NCBI GenBank assembly: GCA_964554795.1
Contig: CAZKQB010000010.1
Span: forward strand, 10,453 to 74,452
Length of the DNA: 64,000 bases
From: SFHK01 sp964554795
GTDB taxonomy: Bacteria; Bacillota; Clostridia; Christensenellales; Aristaeellaceae
Reading direction: 5' to 3'
The notes beneath the pieces are model-generated. The model was not told the DNA's origin. It did not search any database and worked only from the letters and a program-made list of their open reading frames with translations. The translations under genes were made by a program, and so were the position numbers. Positions 47,456 to 55,068 of this stretch are shown one piece after another. Numbering within the stretch: position 1 is the stretch's first letter; each line of letters opens with the position of its first letter.

Positions 47456-47747
47456 AATTGCCGACAACATCGATGAAGCGCGAGAGAAGATCCGTGTGGC
47501 GTATGAACTGAAAACCGAATCGCCTGAAGCGGCAGCATGGTATCGCGAGATGGCGGCAGCGCATCTTAATTTTAACCAGAGCGGCCACAACGTCGTCAAA
47601 CGGCTCATAGACGCGCACAAAGAGTCAGACGATTACAAGCGCAACCCCGCCTACGCCGACGGCATGCTCACTGCGTGGGAGTGCATCCACAATAGCATGG
47701 CATCAAAGGCGGCAGAAGTCAAAGCGATGGTAGACGGGTGGAAGTAA
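47421..47747 (+). CDS. Helical prophage protein next to attR (108 aa)
   Basis: ATG 47421 follows aagggggaat. The product (MRIIKQISTEIADNIDEARE, KIRVAYELKTESPEAAAWYR, MAAAHLNFNQSGHNVVKRLI) is all helical, with AYELKxxxPExAxWYxEMAxxHL, a ferritin-like layout, but metal ligands cannot be confirmed. It is the last phage gene, ending 34 bases before the crossover. Confidence 0.55.
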   Translation: MRMRIIKQISTEIADNIDEAREKIRVAYELKTESPEAAAWYREMAAAHLNFNQSGHNVVKRLIDAHKESDDYKRNPAYADGMLTAWECIHNSMASKAAEVKAMVDGWK

Positions 47748-47757
47748 CTCGGTTTAA

Positions 47758-47806
47758 TCAGGACTAATGAGACCATCTCGGTAGATACGCCTGCGCCGCC
47801 AAAGAA
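47758..47806. other. attR, right prophage attachment site
   Basis: Phage arm TCAGGACTAATGAGACC (47759-47775) meets the host at GT (47781-47782) within CATCTCGGTAGATACGCC. With attL it reconstructs a 48-bp near-palindromic attP centred on GT and an attB whose complement encodes GAGVSTESGIP of the sirtuin. Confidence 0.85.
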
Positions 47807-47851
47807 TACTACGCGCTTCGCGCCGTCTATGATTTCCTGAAGACTTTTCAT
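47783..47851 (-). pseudogene. cobB: Sirtuin NAD-dependent deacylase, N-terminal part (gene split by prophage)
   Basis: ATG at 47849-47851, behind an aagaagg site, encodes KSLQEIIDGAKRVVFFGG and AGVS, the Rossmann entry of sirtuins. After the crossover the frame runs into phage sequence (MVSLVLIKPSYFHPS) and stops at 47651. The rest of the gene is at 21546-22185. The promoter side of the gene is here, so the native transcript would end inside the prophage. Confidence 0.9.
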
Positions 47852-48092
47852 GATGGAACCTTCTTTAAATACAGACCGAGGTCTGTTATTGCAGCCCTGC
47901 ACCTTCATCATACCACAACCTTGGAATTGCCGTCAATAGCTGTGAAAGGCGTTTTCACTGCATATAAAGGCGCAATAAGCGCCAAAGCCTGCCAGGGATG
48001 GAGACAAGTGCTTGCCGTTTTCCGGTACTGCACGCTTGAGCGGCGTTTCTTTATGCAAACCTTCCAAATCGAACGAAACCGGCGATTCCCTA
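47852..48092. other. Intergenic region upstream of the sirtuin gene
   Basis: No convincing ORF. It holds the presumed leftward sirtuin promoter (an imperfect palindrome AGACCGAGGTCT lies at 47873-47884) and the upstream part of the RNA-gene promoter. Confidence 0.4.
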
Positions 48093-48122
48093 TTGACGCG
48101 CGTCGCCCGGCTCTGCTATAAT
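48093..48122 (+). promoter_or_regulatory. Promoter of the structured RNA
   Basis: TTGACG (48093-48098) and perfect TATAAT (48117-48122), 18-base spacer, with start expected near 48129-48130. Confidence 0.7.
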
Positions 48123-48129
48123 ATCTCCT

Positions 48130-48361
48130 GTTGGACATGACCGTATCCTGGGGTGTGCGCCACGTTTCGGCTTTTACCCACATCTTCACAAAAGGACGCC
48201 GGGTCGGTGTCGCCGATGTCAGGCCCCCATTGTCAGGGGAAGACAGCAAGCGGCCGCAGGCTTCCGCCCTGCCTGAGCGGCGGGTGAAAAAGCTGGAACG
48301 AACGGCACTCACGGGATATCCTTTCCCGACGCGCGAGAGGCTCGCGGTCGGGCTTTTTATT
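48130..48361 (+). ncRNA. ssrS: Structured RNA resembling 6S RNA
   Basis: A unit with a consensus promoter and a strong terminator (CCCGAC and GTCGGG arms at 48325-48352, then TTTTT) has no plausible coding frame. The 5' arm ATCCTGGGGTGT (48145-48156) pairs with GCACTC-A-CGGGAT (48305-48317), closing a domain of about 170 nt with internal hairpins, for example GCCGCAGGC with GCCCTGCCTGAGCGGC around 48252-48283. The closing stem, CTGGGGTGTGCGCC against GGCACTCACGGGAT, has the layout of 6S RNA, which binds sigma-A RNA polymerase in stationary phase. Other RNA classes cannot be excluded. Confidence 0.55.
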
Positions 48362-48551
48362 TATGGAGCCGATCTCTCCATTATCTGCGGCACGCAAGTC
48401 CTTCGGTTTTCAGCTAAAGAGCCCTTGAAATCAGCTTTTGTCGAGGAAAATTATCGGCCGCCTGAATTGCACGGGTTGACGCAAAATCTCTTTTCAATCG
48501 CCCGCTTTTCTGCTACAATAGAGCTGAATGAAAAAACGGAGGCGATGGCAT

Positions 48552-49904
48552 ATGAAATACTCCCGCGTATATCCTGCAAGCATTCACGAGCTTCCTGGCG
48601 CGAAAATCTATATGATCGACCTTGGCGACCGCGATGCACTGGTCTGCGAGGGTGAAGGGTACTTTCCACAGGAATTGAACGAGCTCACGCACGAAACCGC
48701 CAATCGGCTTCGGGGGCTTTTCCCGTTCACAGCGCCCGTGCCTGTGCTGAATTGTGATCGCTCCGTGGGCGTGGGCGACCGGCTTGGCCTTGCCGGCCCG
48801 GGGCACATTCGCGTATTTGAAAAGTACGACGCAATGCCCGTGTTTGCACAGCAGTCGATTCGCGAATTAAATCTTACCAACCGCACCTTTGAGGATGTGC
48901 TGGACAGCGCGACGTTTGCCGTGTTCCGCGAAAACTTTACGTGCGGCTTCGGCGCGGATGGCGACCACCTGAAAAAGCCGGAGGACATTGAATATGCGCT
49001 GTCGCTGGGCTTTACGATGATTACGCTCGATCTTTCCGAGCATATCCATGCAAACGCCGACGGCGAGTATAGTCAGGATGTGCGCGCGCTGTATCTGGGA
49101 AAAACCTTCCGCGTGGAGGAGCATGAAATCGAGTTCACGGCGGACGAGCTGAAACGCGTGACGGGCATTTACGGCGATGCGCTGGATTTTGCCGTTCAGA
49201 TGTACGACTGCTTCCTGCGCGACGGCGCGTATAAGGCCGAGTTTGAGATTTCCATCGACGAGACTGGCACGCCCACGCGTCCGAGCGAACATTTCTTTGT
49301 GGCAAACGAATTGAAGCGCCGCGGCGTCGTATTTATGACGATTGCACCGCGCTTTATCGGCGAATTTCAAAAGGGAATCGACTACATCGGCGACGCGAGC
49401 GCCTTTGATGCCGAGATGGATGTACATGCTGCCATTGCCCGCCATTTCGGGCACAAGGTCAGCGTGCATTCCGGCTCTGACAAGTTCAGCATCTTTCCAT
49501 CCGTGGGCGACCGCACGCATCAGCGCTATCATGTGAAGACGGCGGGCACGAACTGGCTGGAGGCCATGAAGCTTGTGGCCGAGCATGCGCCGGAGCTGTA
49601 TCGCGAGGTGCACGCCTATGCGCTGACGGCTTTTGACGAGGCGACGAAGTATTATCATGTAACGACTGAGCTTTCCCGAATTCCTGCGCTTGAGACGCTA
49701 AGCGATGCGCAGCTGCCCGCGCTGTTTGAAAATAACGACGCGCGCCAGCTGATTCACATTACCTATGGTCTGATTTTGAACCACGGTGATTTCCGTGCGC
49801 GGCTGTACGCATTCTGGCGTGCACATGCCGAGGAATACGCTGCAGCGCTTGAAAAGCACATTGGCCGGCATCTGGAAACGTTGGGCTGCCCGAAGCGCGG
49901 ATGA
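48552..49904 (+). CDS. uxaE: Tagaturonate epimerase (UxaE family)
   Basis: ATG 48552 is nine bases after cggagg; an in-frame ATG at 48528 lacks a site. The 450-residue protein shows the UxaE pattern: SRVYPASIHELPGAKIYMI, GVGDRLGLAGPGHIRVFEKY, FGADGDHLKKPEDIEYALSL, FTMITLDLSEHI, FEISIDETGTPTRPSEHFF, VHSGSDKFSIFPSVGDRT, HVKTAGTNWLEAM. The enzyme interconverts D-tagaturonate and D-fructuronate in hexuronate catabolism. The usual uxaC, uxuA or kdgK genes are not in the window. A weak promoter (TTTTCA/TACAAT, 48491-48519) precedes it. Confidence 0.85.
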   Translation: MKYSRVYPASIHELPGAKIYMIDLGDRDALVCEGEGYFPQELNELTHETANRLRGLFPFTAPVPVLNCDRSVGVGDRLGLAGPGHIRVFEKYDAMPVFAQQSIRELNLTNRTFEDVLDSATFAVFRENFTCGFGADGDHLKKPEDIEYALSLGFTMITLDLSEHIHANADGEYSQDVRALYLGKTFRVEEHEIEFTADELKRVTGIYGDALDFAVQMYDCFLRDGAYKAEFEISIDETGTPTRPSEHFFVANELKRRGVVFMTIAPRFIGEFQKGIDYIGDASAFDAEMDVHAAIARHFGHKVSVHSGSDKFSIFPSVGDRTHQRYHVKTAGTNWLEAMKLVAEHAPELYREVHAYALTAFDEATKYYHVTTELSRIPALETLSDAQLPALFENNDARQLIHITYGLILNHGDFRARLYAFWRAHAEEYAAALEKHIGRHLETLGCPKRG

Positions 49905-49922
49905 AGCAGGGAGGAACGGTAT

Positions 49923-51020
49923 ATGGATTTTACACTCCCTCACTACCGCGAGCCGGATTTCGACGCCGCGCCGCTTTCAAGCGCGCCGGACGTTCGGTGG
50001 ATTCCCGCGGAAGCGGATGGAATTGCGCCGGAGGGCTTTCATAGCACTTCGATGTTCCCAGAGTATTTCCGGGTGAACGGCGCATGGAGGCTTGCGCCGG
50101 AGAGCCGCATGGATGCCAGTGTCGTACTGCGCCCGGACGGCCAGCTGGAAGTGGTCGAAAACCGAAATCTGCGCCGGGATGACCTTGTGGCCGTCGGTCG
50201 CGGTGAAAACGGCGAGGACGGCATTTACCTGCATTGTCACGGCTTCGATGGAGGAGAGGCAGCGTCTGCGAGCCAGTTTGAGTTTCGAAAGGGGCGTAGC
50301 CGCGAAACCTCCTATGCCCGCGACTACGACCAGCTGATCGCGCTTCTGAAGCACGAGCGCGAGCATGGCAACATCCTGTGGGTGATGGGCCCTGCGTTCG
50401 CGTTTGATTCCGACGCGCGCCGCGCTATGCAGGCGGTGATTGAGGCAGGCTACTGCCACGGTCTGCTGGCCGGAAACGCCTTGGCGACGCATGATTTGGA
50501 GGCAGCGCATTTGCACACGGCGCTTGGGCAGGACATTTACACGCAGGCTTCCCGGCCGGACGGCCATTACAATCATCTGGACGTAATCAACCGAGTGCGC
50601 CGGTGCGGTTCTATTGCCGGATTTATCGAGCAATACGGTATACAGGATGGAATTCTGTACGCGCTGACGAAAACCGGCACACCCTATGTCCTTACCGGCT
50701 CTATTCGCGACGACGGCCCGTTGCCCGGCGTGATTGGCGACGCATACGAGGGGCAGGCAGCCATGCGCGCACTGGTGCGCAAGGGTACCACGGTGATCTG
50801 CCTTGCCACGATGCTGCACACTATTGCGACCGGAAACATGACACCATCATTCCGTGTGCTGTCGGACGGCACTGTGCGCCCGGTGTATCTATACGCCGTG
50901 GACGCAGACGAATTTGTCGTGAATAAGCTACTCGACCGCGGCAGCCTTGCGGCTACGACGATGGTTACCAACGTGCAGGATTTCATTTTTGTCGTTGCCC
51001 GCGGGCTCGGACTTATCTGA
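49923..51020 (+). CDS. LOR/SDH-domain protein (TIGR00300 type, ornithine cyclodeaminase-like)
   Basis: The 365-residue protein begins with a beta domain (DASVVLRPDGQLEVVENRNL, RDDLVAVGRGENGEDGIYLH) and continues with a Rossmann-like part (NILWVMGPAFAFDSDARRAM, CHGLLAGNALATHDLEAAHL, TGSIRDDGPLPGVIGDAYEG, LATMLHTIATGNMTPSF). This is the LOR/SDH bifunctional-enzyme conserved region found in archaeal and cyanobacterial (ArgZ/AgrE) ornithine cyclodeaminase-type enzymes. NAD-dependent deamination of ornithine or a related amino acid is likely but not shown. An unusual partner for uxaE. Confidence 0.75.
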   Translation: MDFTLPHYREPDFDAAPLSSAPDVRWIPAEADGIAPEGFHSTSMFPEYFRVNGAWRLAPESRMDASVVLRPDGQLEVVENRNLRRDDLVAVGRGENGEDGIYLHCHGFDGGEAASASQFEFRKGRSRETSYARDYDQLIALLKHEREHGNILWVMGPAFAFDSDARRAMQAVIEAGYCHGLLAGNALATHDLEAAHLHTALGQDIYTQASRPDGHYNHLDVINRVRRCGSIAGFIEQYGIQDGILYALTKTGTPYVLTGSIRDDGPLPGVIGDAYEGQAAMRALVRKGTTVICLATMLHTIATGNMTPSFRVLSDGTVRPVYLYAVDADEFVVNKLLDRGSLAATTMVTNVQDFIFVVARGLGLI

Positions 51021-51039
51021 CGGAGGGAGGGCTTCGCGC

Positions 51040-51741
51040 ATGAAGCTTCGCATCATGACCTACAACATTCATTCTGGCCGCGACGCGTGGGGGCGGCTCG
51101 ATCTTGCTGCCATTGGCGAATTTATCCAGACGCTGAAGCCGGATATCCTCGCGCTCAACGAGGTTCGAATGCGTACCAGCGACGTAAACGGCGACGAGCA
51201 GGCGCGCACGCTGGCTGCGCAGCTTGGCATGAACTGGACGTTCGCGCCTGCCATTCCCTACATGGGCGGACTGTATGGCATTGCCGTGCTTTCACGCTTT
51301 CCCGTTGTGCTGGCGGAGTACTGGCCGGTAAAGCCTGTGCCGGAGGAGGAGCGCGAACGGTATTACGAGGATCGCGTGTTGCTGCGTGCGGTTGTGGACG
51401 CAGGACGGCCTGTCGCCGTATACACCAGTCATTACGGCCTGTCGCACGCGGAGCGCGTGAATGCTGTCGACCTGACGCTCGCGCACGTGAAGGATGAAAC
51501 GAACCCCGTTGTTTTCATGGGGGATCTCAATATGGAGCCCGACGACCCACTGATTTCGCGCTTGAAGGCCGAAATGACAGATAGCGCTGAGGGCCGGTCC
51601 TTCCTTACCTTCTCTGCAGATAAGCCGGAGATTCGAATCGATTACCTTTTCCTGCGAGGCCCGTTCCGGGTTCTGGACGCATTCGCGCCTGTCTCCACTG
51701 CCAGCGACCACCTGCCGCATGTGACAGACGTGGAGCTGTAA
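51040..51741 (+). CDS. Endonuclease/exonuclease/phosphatase family metal hydrolase
   Basis: ATG 51040 follows ggagggagg. The 233-residue protein has the EEP signature: MTYNIHSGRDAWGRLDL, PDILALNEVRM (metal Glu), GIAVLSRFPV, TSHYGLSHAERV, VVFMGDLNMEPDD (Asp/Asn), IDYLFLRGPF and SDHLPHVTDVEL (catalytic Asp-His). Members hydrolyse phosphodiesters of DNA, inositol lipids or nucleotides. It has no signal peptide. Last gene of the uxaE group. Confidence 0.85.
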   Translation: MKLRIMTYNIHSGRDAWGRLDLAAIGEFIQTLKPDILALNEVRMRTSDVNGDEQARTLAAQLGMNWTFAPAIPYMGGLYGIAVLSRFPVVLAEYWPVKPVPEEERERYYEDRVLLRAVVDAGRPVAVYTSHYGLSHAERVNAVDLTLAHVKDETNPVVFMGDLNMEPDDPLISRLKAEMTDSAEGRSFLTFSADKPEIRIDYLFLRGPFRVLDAFAPVSTASDHLPHVTDVEL

Positions 51742-51752
51742 ACAAAGAAAAG

Positions 51753-51810
51753 GGACTGCTCTCCGGCGAGACGTGTTTTTCACCGTCCGTTGGAAAGCAG
51801 TCCATTTATT
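51753..51810. terminator. Convergent terminator
   Basis: GGACTGCT (51753-51760) pairs with AGCAGTCC (51796-51803), followed by ATTTATTTCT. A further AGCAGTCC copy occurs at 51831-51838. Lies between the rightward EEP gene and the leftward htrA. Confidence 0.6.
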
Positions 51811-51872
51811 TCTCTGTCCGTTGGTTAAGGAGCAGTCCGCGTAGGAAACGGCTCCTTTTGAAGATTCAATGC

Positions 51873-53171
51873 TTATGCGGCAGTATTGAACTCGAAGAGG
51901 TTCACGTCGAAATCGATATACTCTCCTTCGCCAACCTCGCCGCTCTCGCTGTCCATGCCCTCGGCACGGTACACCTTTACGGAGATCGTATCGCCGAAGC
52001 TGTGCGACGCGAGCGTTTGCTGCACGTGGGTCGCGGTATCGGCAAGCACGCCATCAACCTCAACGATAATGTCATTAACCTGAATGCCAGCTGCGGCAGC
52101 CGGAGCGCCCTCCACAAGCTCGATTACCTGCATGCCGGCCGGAAGTTGCCCTGTATACACGCGGTAGTCATTGCTGGTGTTCAACGGGCTGATGGTTACG
52201 CCCAGCAGCGGTTTATCGCTGGTGGAAACAACCTTGGTGCTGTTATCGTCTGCGCTGGGCGTGCTAACGTCGCCGGTGAGAACCTTGGTAACGGCTTCCT
52301 CAATCAGAGTCTTGGCGGTATTGATCGGGATGACCAGGCCAATTCCCTCGATGGTGGCCGTGCTGCTGGAATAATAGCTGCTGTTTGAGAACTTCATAGA
52401 CGGAATGCCCATCAGCTGTCCCAGCACGTTGAACATGCCGCCGCCAGAGTTGCCGGAGTTAATGGCCGCATCGGTCTGAATCATCGAGTTGGTCACCTGG
52501 CGCTTAAGGCCGTACTTGTCGGTGGTGGTAGTGGAGTTAATCTGCCGGTCAAGAGCCGAGATGATGCCGACCGTTACCGTGCCGCGAAGCTCATCGGACA
52601 GCGGATTGCCGATGCAGATCGACCACTCGCCTACCTGCAGCTGATCGCTGTCGCCCAGCGCGACGGGAGCGAGGTTTAGGTTAGGCGCGTACAACACGGC
52701 CACATCCAGCGATTCATCGTAGGAGACGAGCGTCGCGGCGATTTCCTCGCCGCTGTTAAGGATGGACAGGGTCAGGCGGGACGCATCCTCTACAACGTGA
52801 TAATTGGTCAGCACTACGCGCTCGTACACGACGACGCCGGAGCCGGTGGAGGTCAGCTTCTCGGTCGTTTCGCTGCTGGAGCGGTTGTCTCGGGAGTTGC
52901 CGCCAAAGCCGAAGCCAAAGCCACCGAAGCCGTAGTAGGGAGAGTAATTGTTTATGGTATAGTTCTGGTAATTGTTCACTCCGACGACGCTGCCCTGCAC
53001 GCTCTTAACTACATCAATGAACGGGCTGGTCACCTGGCTCTGATCGGTGGTGGTGTTTACCACGCTTGCGGCAATCTTCTTAGCTTCATCCGCCGACATG
53101 GCAAAGGCAACGGATACACTCGCAACACATACGACGAGTGCGAGCATGATGGCAAATACTTTCTTTTTCAT
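51873..53171 (-). CDS. htrA: Secreted HtrA/DegP-like serine protease with PDZ domain
   Basis: The 432-residue protein has a cleavable signal peptide (about 1-24), a Gly/Phe-rich linker (YYGFGGFGFGFGG near 80-91), a trypsin-like domain with His125 (LTNYHVV), Asp156 (ESLDVAVLY) and Ser242 (INSGNSGGG), and a C-terminal PDZ domain (LLGVTISPLN then APAAAAGIQVNDIIVEVDGV). It degrades or refolds damaged exported proteins. Bacillus HtrA proteins carry an N-terminal membrane anchor, whereas this one seems to be released. The SurA/PrsA-like gene lies upstream on the same strand. Confidence 0.9.
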   Translation of the reverse strand: MKKKVFAIMLALVVCVASVSVAFAMSADEAKKIAASVVNTTTDQSQVTSPFIDVVKSVQGSVVGVNNYQNYTINNYSPYYGFGGFGFGFGGNSRDNRSSSETTEKLTSTGSGVVVYERVVLTNYHVVEDASRLTLSILNSGEEIAATLVSYDESLDVAVLYAPNLNLAPVALGDSDQLQVGEWSICIGNPLSDELRGTVTVGIISALDRQINSTTTTDKYGLKRQVTNSMIQTDAAINSGNSGGGMFNVLGQLMGIPSMKFSNSSYYSSSTATIEGIGLVIPINTAKTLIEEAVTKVLTGDVSTPSADDNSTKVVSTSDKPLLGVTISPLNTSNDYRVYTGQLPAGMQVIELVEGAPAAAAGIQVNDIIVEVDGVLADTATHVQQTLASHSFGDTISVKVYRAEGMDSESGEVGEGEYIDFDVNLFEFNTAA

Positions 53172-53227
53172 GATTATGTCCTCCCATCCTGATCTTTGGA
53201 ATCTATGTCAATCCGGAACGCCTTCGC

Positions 53228-54214
53228 TCAGTTGAACGTCAGCCCTTCCCAGAAGGATTCGTTGATTTTGCAATCCGTTTGCTCATACAGTCGGTTGTAG
53301 GTCTCCGAAAACGCATCCTGCCGCGCCTGATACAATGCCTGATCTACGGCATCTTCGTAGGCTAGCGTATTCGTGTTATCCAGAAGACTGACAACAAACA
53401 GACCATAGTCTGTTTTGATTACACCACTCGTTTCGCCGACAGACAGGCTCTTGACGGCATCCAGAAGCGTCGGATCGATTTCGCCGCTCCCGGCTGTCAG
53501 GGAGGCTTCGCCCCACGTGAGCTCAGGATGTGCGGCGGCGGTTTCCTGCGGTGACACGGCGTGCATGCAGTCGAGCATCGTCTGGCCAATTTCCTGCTCG
53601 CGCAGCGGCGTCAGCGAAACAGACGCGCCATTCTCATCCACATCCGTCAGCGGATGAAACAGATAGCTCAGATCGTAAATCACGTAGTCTTCCGGATTCA
53701 TGGCAGCGCGCACCGCATCCTCGTCGATATCCATCTCATTCAGCAGGCGGCTGCACTTGCGGTCGGCCAGCTGCTGCTTGAGAAACACCGTGTTCACATC
53801 TGCCTCGGTAAAGCCGGTGCTCTCTGCGTCCGGCAGAGACGTAAAAAATTCGTGCGCATCGCTTTCGGCGGCGGCCTTATCGGCTTCGCTCGACGTCAGC
53901 CCATCGTCCAACGCCAGCCGCCAGAACACATTCACCATCACCAGCTCCCGGAGAACGTCGCTTTTCACGGCTTCGGCGGCGCTCCTGCCGTCGTCACAAG
54001 GAATCGTCCAGTAATCCAGCCCCAGAAAATCGCGGTAGTAGGCTACGATGTCCTCGTAGCCGCTTTTCGCTGCGCAGGCATACACGCGCGCCTCGGCGAA
54101 GGATACGGGATTTCCGTTAATCGTTACGGCCGTTTCCTCATCGGCAAGCGCCTGAACGGTTGCAAGCATCAATGTCAGCATGAGCACGGCCAGCCCTCGC
54201 AATCTCAAGCGCAT
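53228..54214 (-). CDS. Exported SurA/PrsA-like peptidyl-prolyl isomerase-type foldase
   Basis: The 328-residue product has a signal peptide (about 1-25), an N-terminal SurA-like helical domain starting VTINGNPVSFAEARVYACAA, and a C-terminal segment with the parvulin pattern (DPTLLDAVKSLSVGETSGVI, KTDYGLFVVSLLD) that ends NESFWEGLTFN. PrsA/SurA proteins fold secreted proteins outside the membrane. The usual lipoprotein cysteine is absent. With htrA it forms a leftward extracytoplasmic quality-control pair. Confidence 0.7.
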   Translation of the reverse strand: MRLRLRGLAVLMLTLMLATVQALADEETAVTINGNPVSFAEARVYACAAKSGYEDIVAYYRDFLGLDYWTIPCDDGRSAAEAVKSDVLRELVMVNVFWRLALDDGLTSSEADKAAAESDAHEFFTSLPDAESTGFTEADVNTVFLKQQLADRKCSRLLNEMDIDEDAVRAAMNPEDYVIYDLSYLFHPLTDVDENGASVSLTPLREQEIGQTMLDCMHAVSPQETAAAHPELTWGEASLTAGSGEIDPTLLDAVKSLSVGETSGVIKTDYGLFVVSLLDNTNTLAYEDAVDQALYQARQDAFSETYNRLYEQTDCKINESFWEGLTFN

Positions 54215-54311
54215 CGCCTCCTTCCCGAATGTACGAACATATTATAGCATGGCAGTTCTTAAAAAGCAGCCGGGAAAATCCTTAGGAATTCTTAATTCGT
54301 CGAATTGTCGA

Positions 54312-54340
54312 TGGAAATTCGCATTTGCAGGCGTTATAAT
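54312..54340 (+). promoter_or_regulatory. Promoter of the two-component system
   Basis: Perfect TATAAT (54335-54340) with a weak -35 TGGAAA (54312-54317), spacer 17. A weak -35 next to a good -10 often indicates an activated promoter. Confidence 0.45.
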
Positions 54341-54369
54341 AGTGGCAAATGCAGGAGAGGTGAGAACGA

Positions 54370-55068
54370 ATGGCCGACGAAAGGCTGATTATGATTGCCG
54401 ACGACGATCCGGATATCCGCGAGGTCGTTCGGATTCTATTGGAGAGCGAAGGCTTTCGAATTGTGGAGGCTACAGACGGCGATGATGCGATTTCCAAAAT
54501 CGATCCGGCGATCGATTTATACATTCTGGACGTAATGATGCCGGGAAAGAGCGGGTATCAGGTGTGCCGCGCCATCCGCGCTGCATCTACGGCGCCGATT
54601 CTGTTCCTGACTGCCAAATCGCAGGATGGAGACAAGTCAATGGGCTTCTCCTCCGGCGGAGACGATTATCTGCCCAAGCCGTTTTCCTACACCGAGCTGA
54701 CCGCGCGCGTGAAGGCGCTGCTTCGGCGCTACTATGTATACCGCGGCAAAGAAAGCGAGGAAACGAAGGAGAAAATTGTCATTCGTGATCTGGTGATCGA
54801 CCGGCAGACGTGCGAGGTTCGACTCGCGGGCACGGAGGTACAGCTGACGGACATTGAATACCGCATGCTGCTTCTGATGGCTGAAAACCGGCACAAGGTG
54901 TTTTCAGCACAAAATTTGTACGATTCCATCTGGAATGAGCCATACTTCTATTCGTGCAACAATACCATAATGGTGCACATCCGCAACCTTCGCCGCAAGA
55001 TTGAGCCGGATCCGGATAATCCGCAGTACATCAAAACCGTATGGGGAAAGGGCTATCGCATTGACTAA
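54370..55068 (+). CDS. OmpR/PhoB-family response regulator
   Basis: The 232-residue protein has a receiver domain (1-120) with IADDDPDI, phospho-acceptor Asp54 in YILDVMMPGKSG, ILFLTAKSQD and DDYLPKPFSYTEL, and a winged-helix output domain (about 135-232) with LTDIEYRMLLLMAENRHKVF and NNTIMVHIRNLRRKIEPDP. Stop overlaps the TTG start of the kinase gene. The sensed signal is unknown; divergence from htrA/foldase suggests envelope stress. Confidence 0.93.
   Translation: MADERLIMIADDDPDIREVVRILLESEGFRIVEATDGDDAISKIDPAIDLYILDVMMPGKSGYQVCRAIRAASTAPILFLTAKSQDGDKSMGFSSGGDDYLPKPFSYTELTARVKALLRRYYVYRGKESEETKEKIVIRDLVIDRQTCEVRLAGTEVQLTDIEYRMLLLMAENRHKVFSAQNLYDSIWNEPYFYSCNNTIMVHIRNLRRKIEPDPDNPQYIKTVWGKGYRID

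Larger units (their letters stand above)
22187..47781. mobile_element. Siphovirus-type prophage integrated in the sirtuin gene
   Basis: A 25.6 kb element bounded by attL (GT at 22186-22187) and attR (GT at 47781-47782). It has a large serine integrase at the left end, divergent immunity genes, recombination genes, portal, MuF, N4-gp56-like capsid, connectors, major tail protein, tape measure, Dit, Tal, baseplate protein, endolysin, holin and a terminal cassette of small genes. No terminase subunit, replication initiator or scaffold is recognisable, and a deletion-like junction lies at 29469-29928. It is probably unable to package its DNA alone. Confidence 0.92.

Noticed and set aside
47421..47747. 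Ferritin or bacterioferritin-like gene
   Set aside because: Helical pattern is suggestive, but Glu/His metal ligands and length (108 residues) do not fit.
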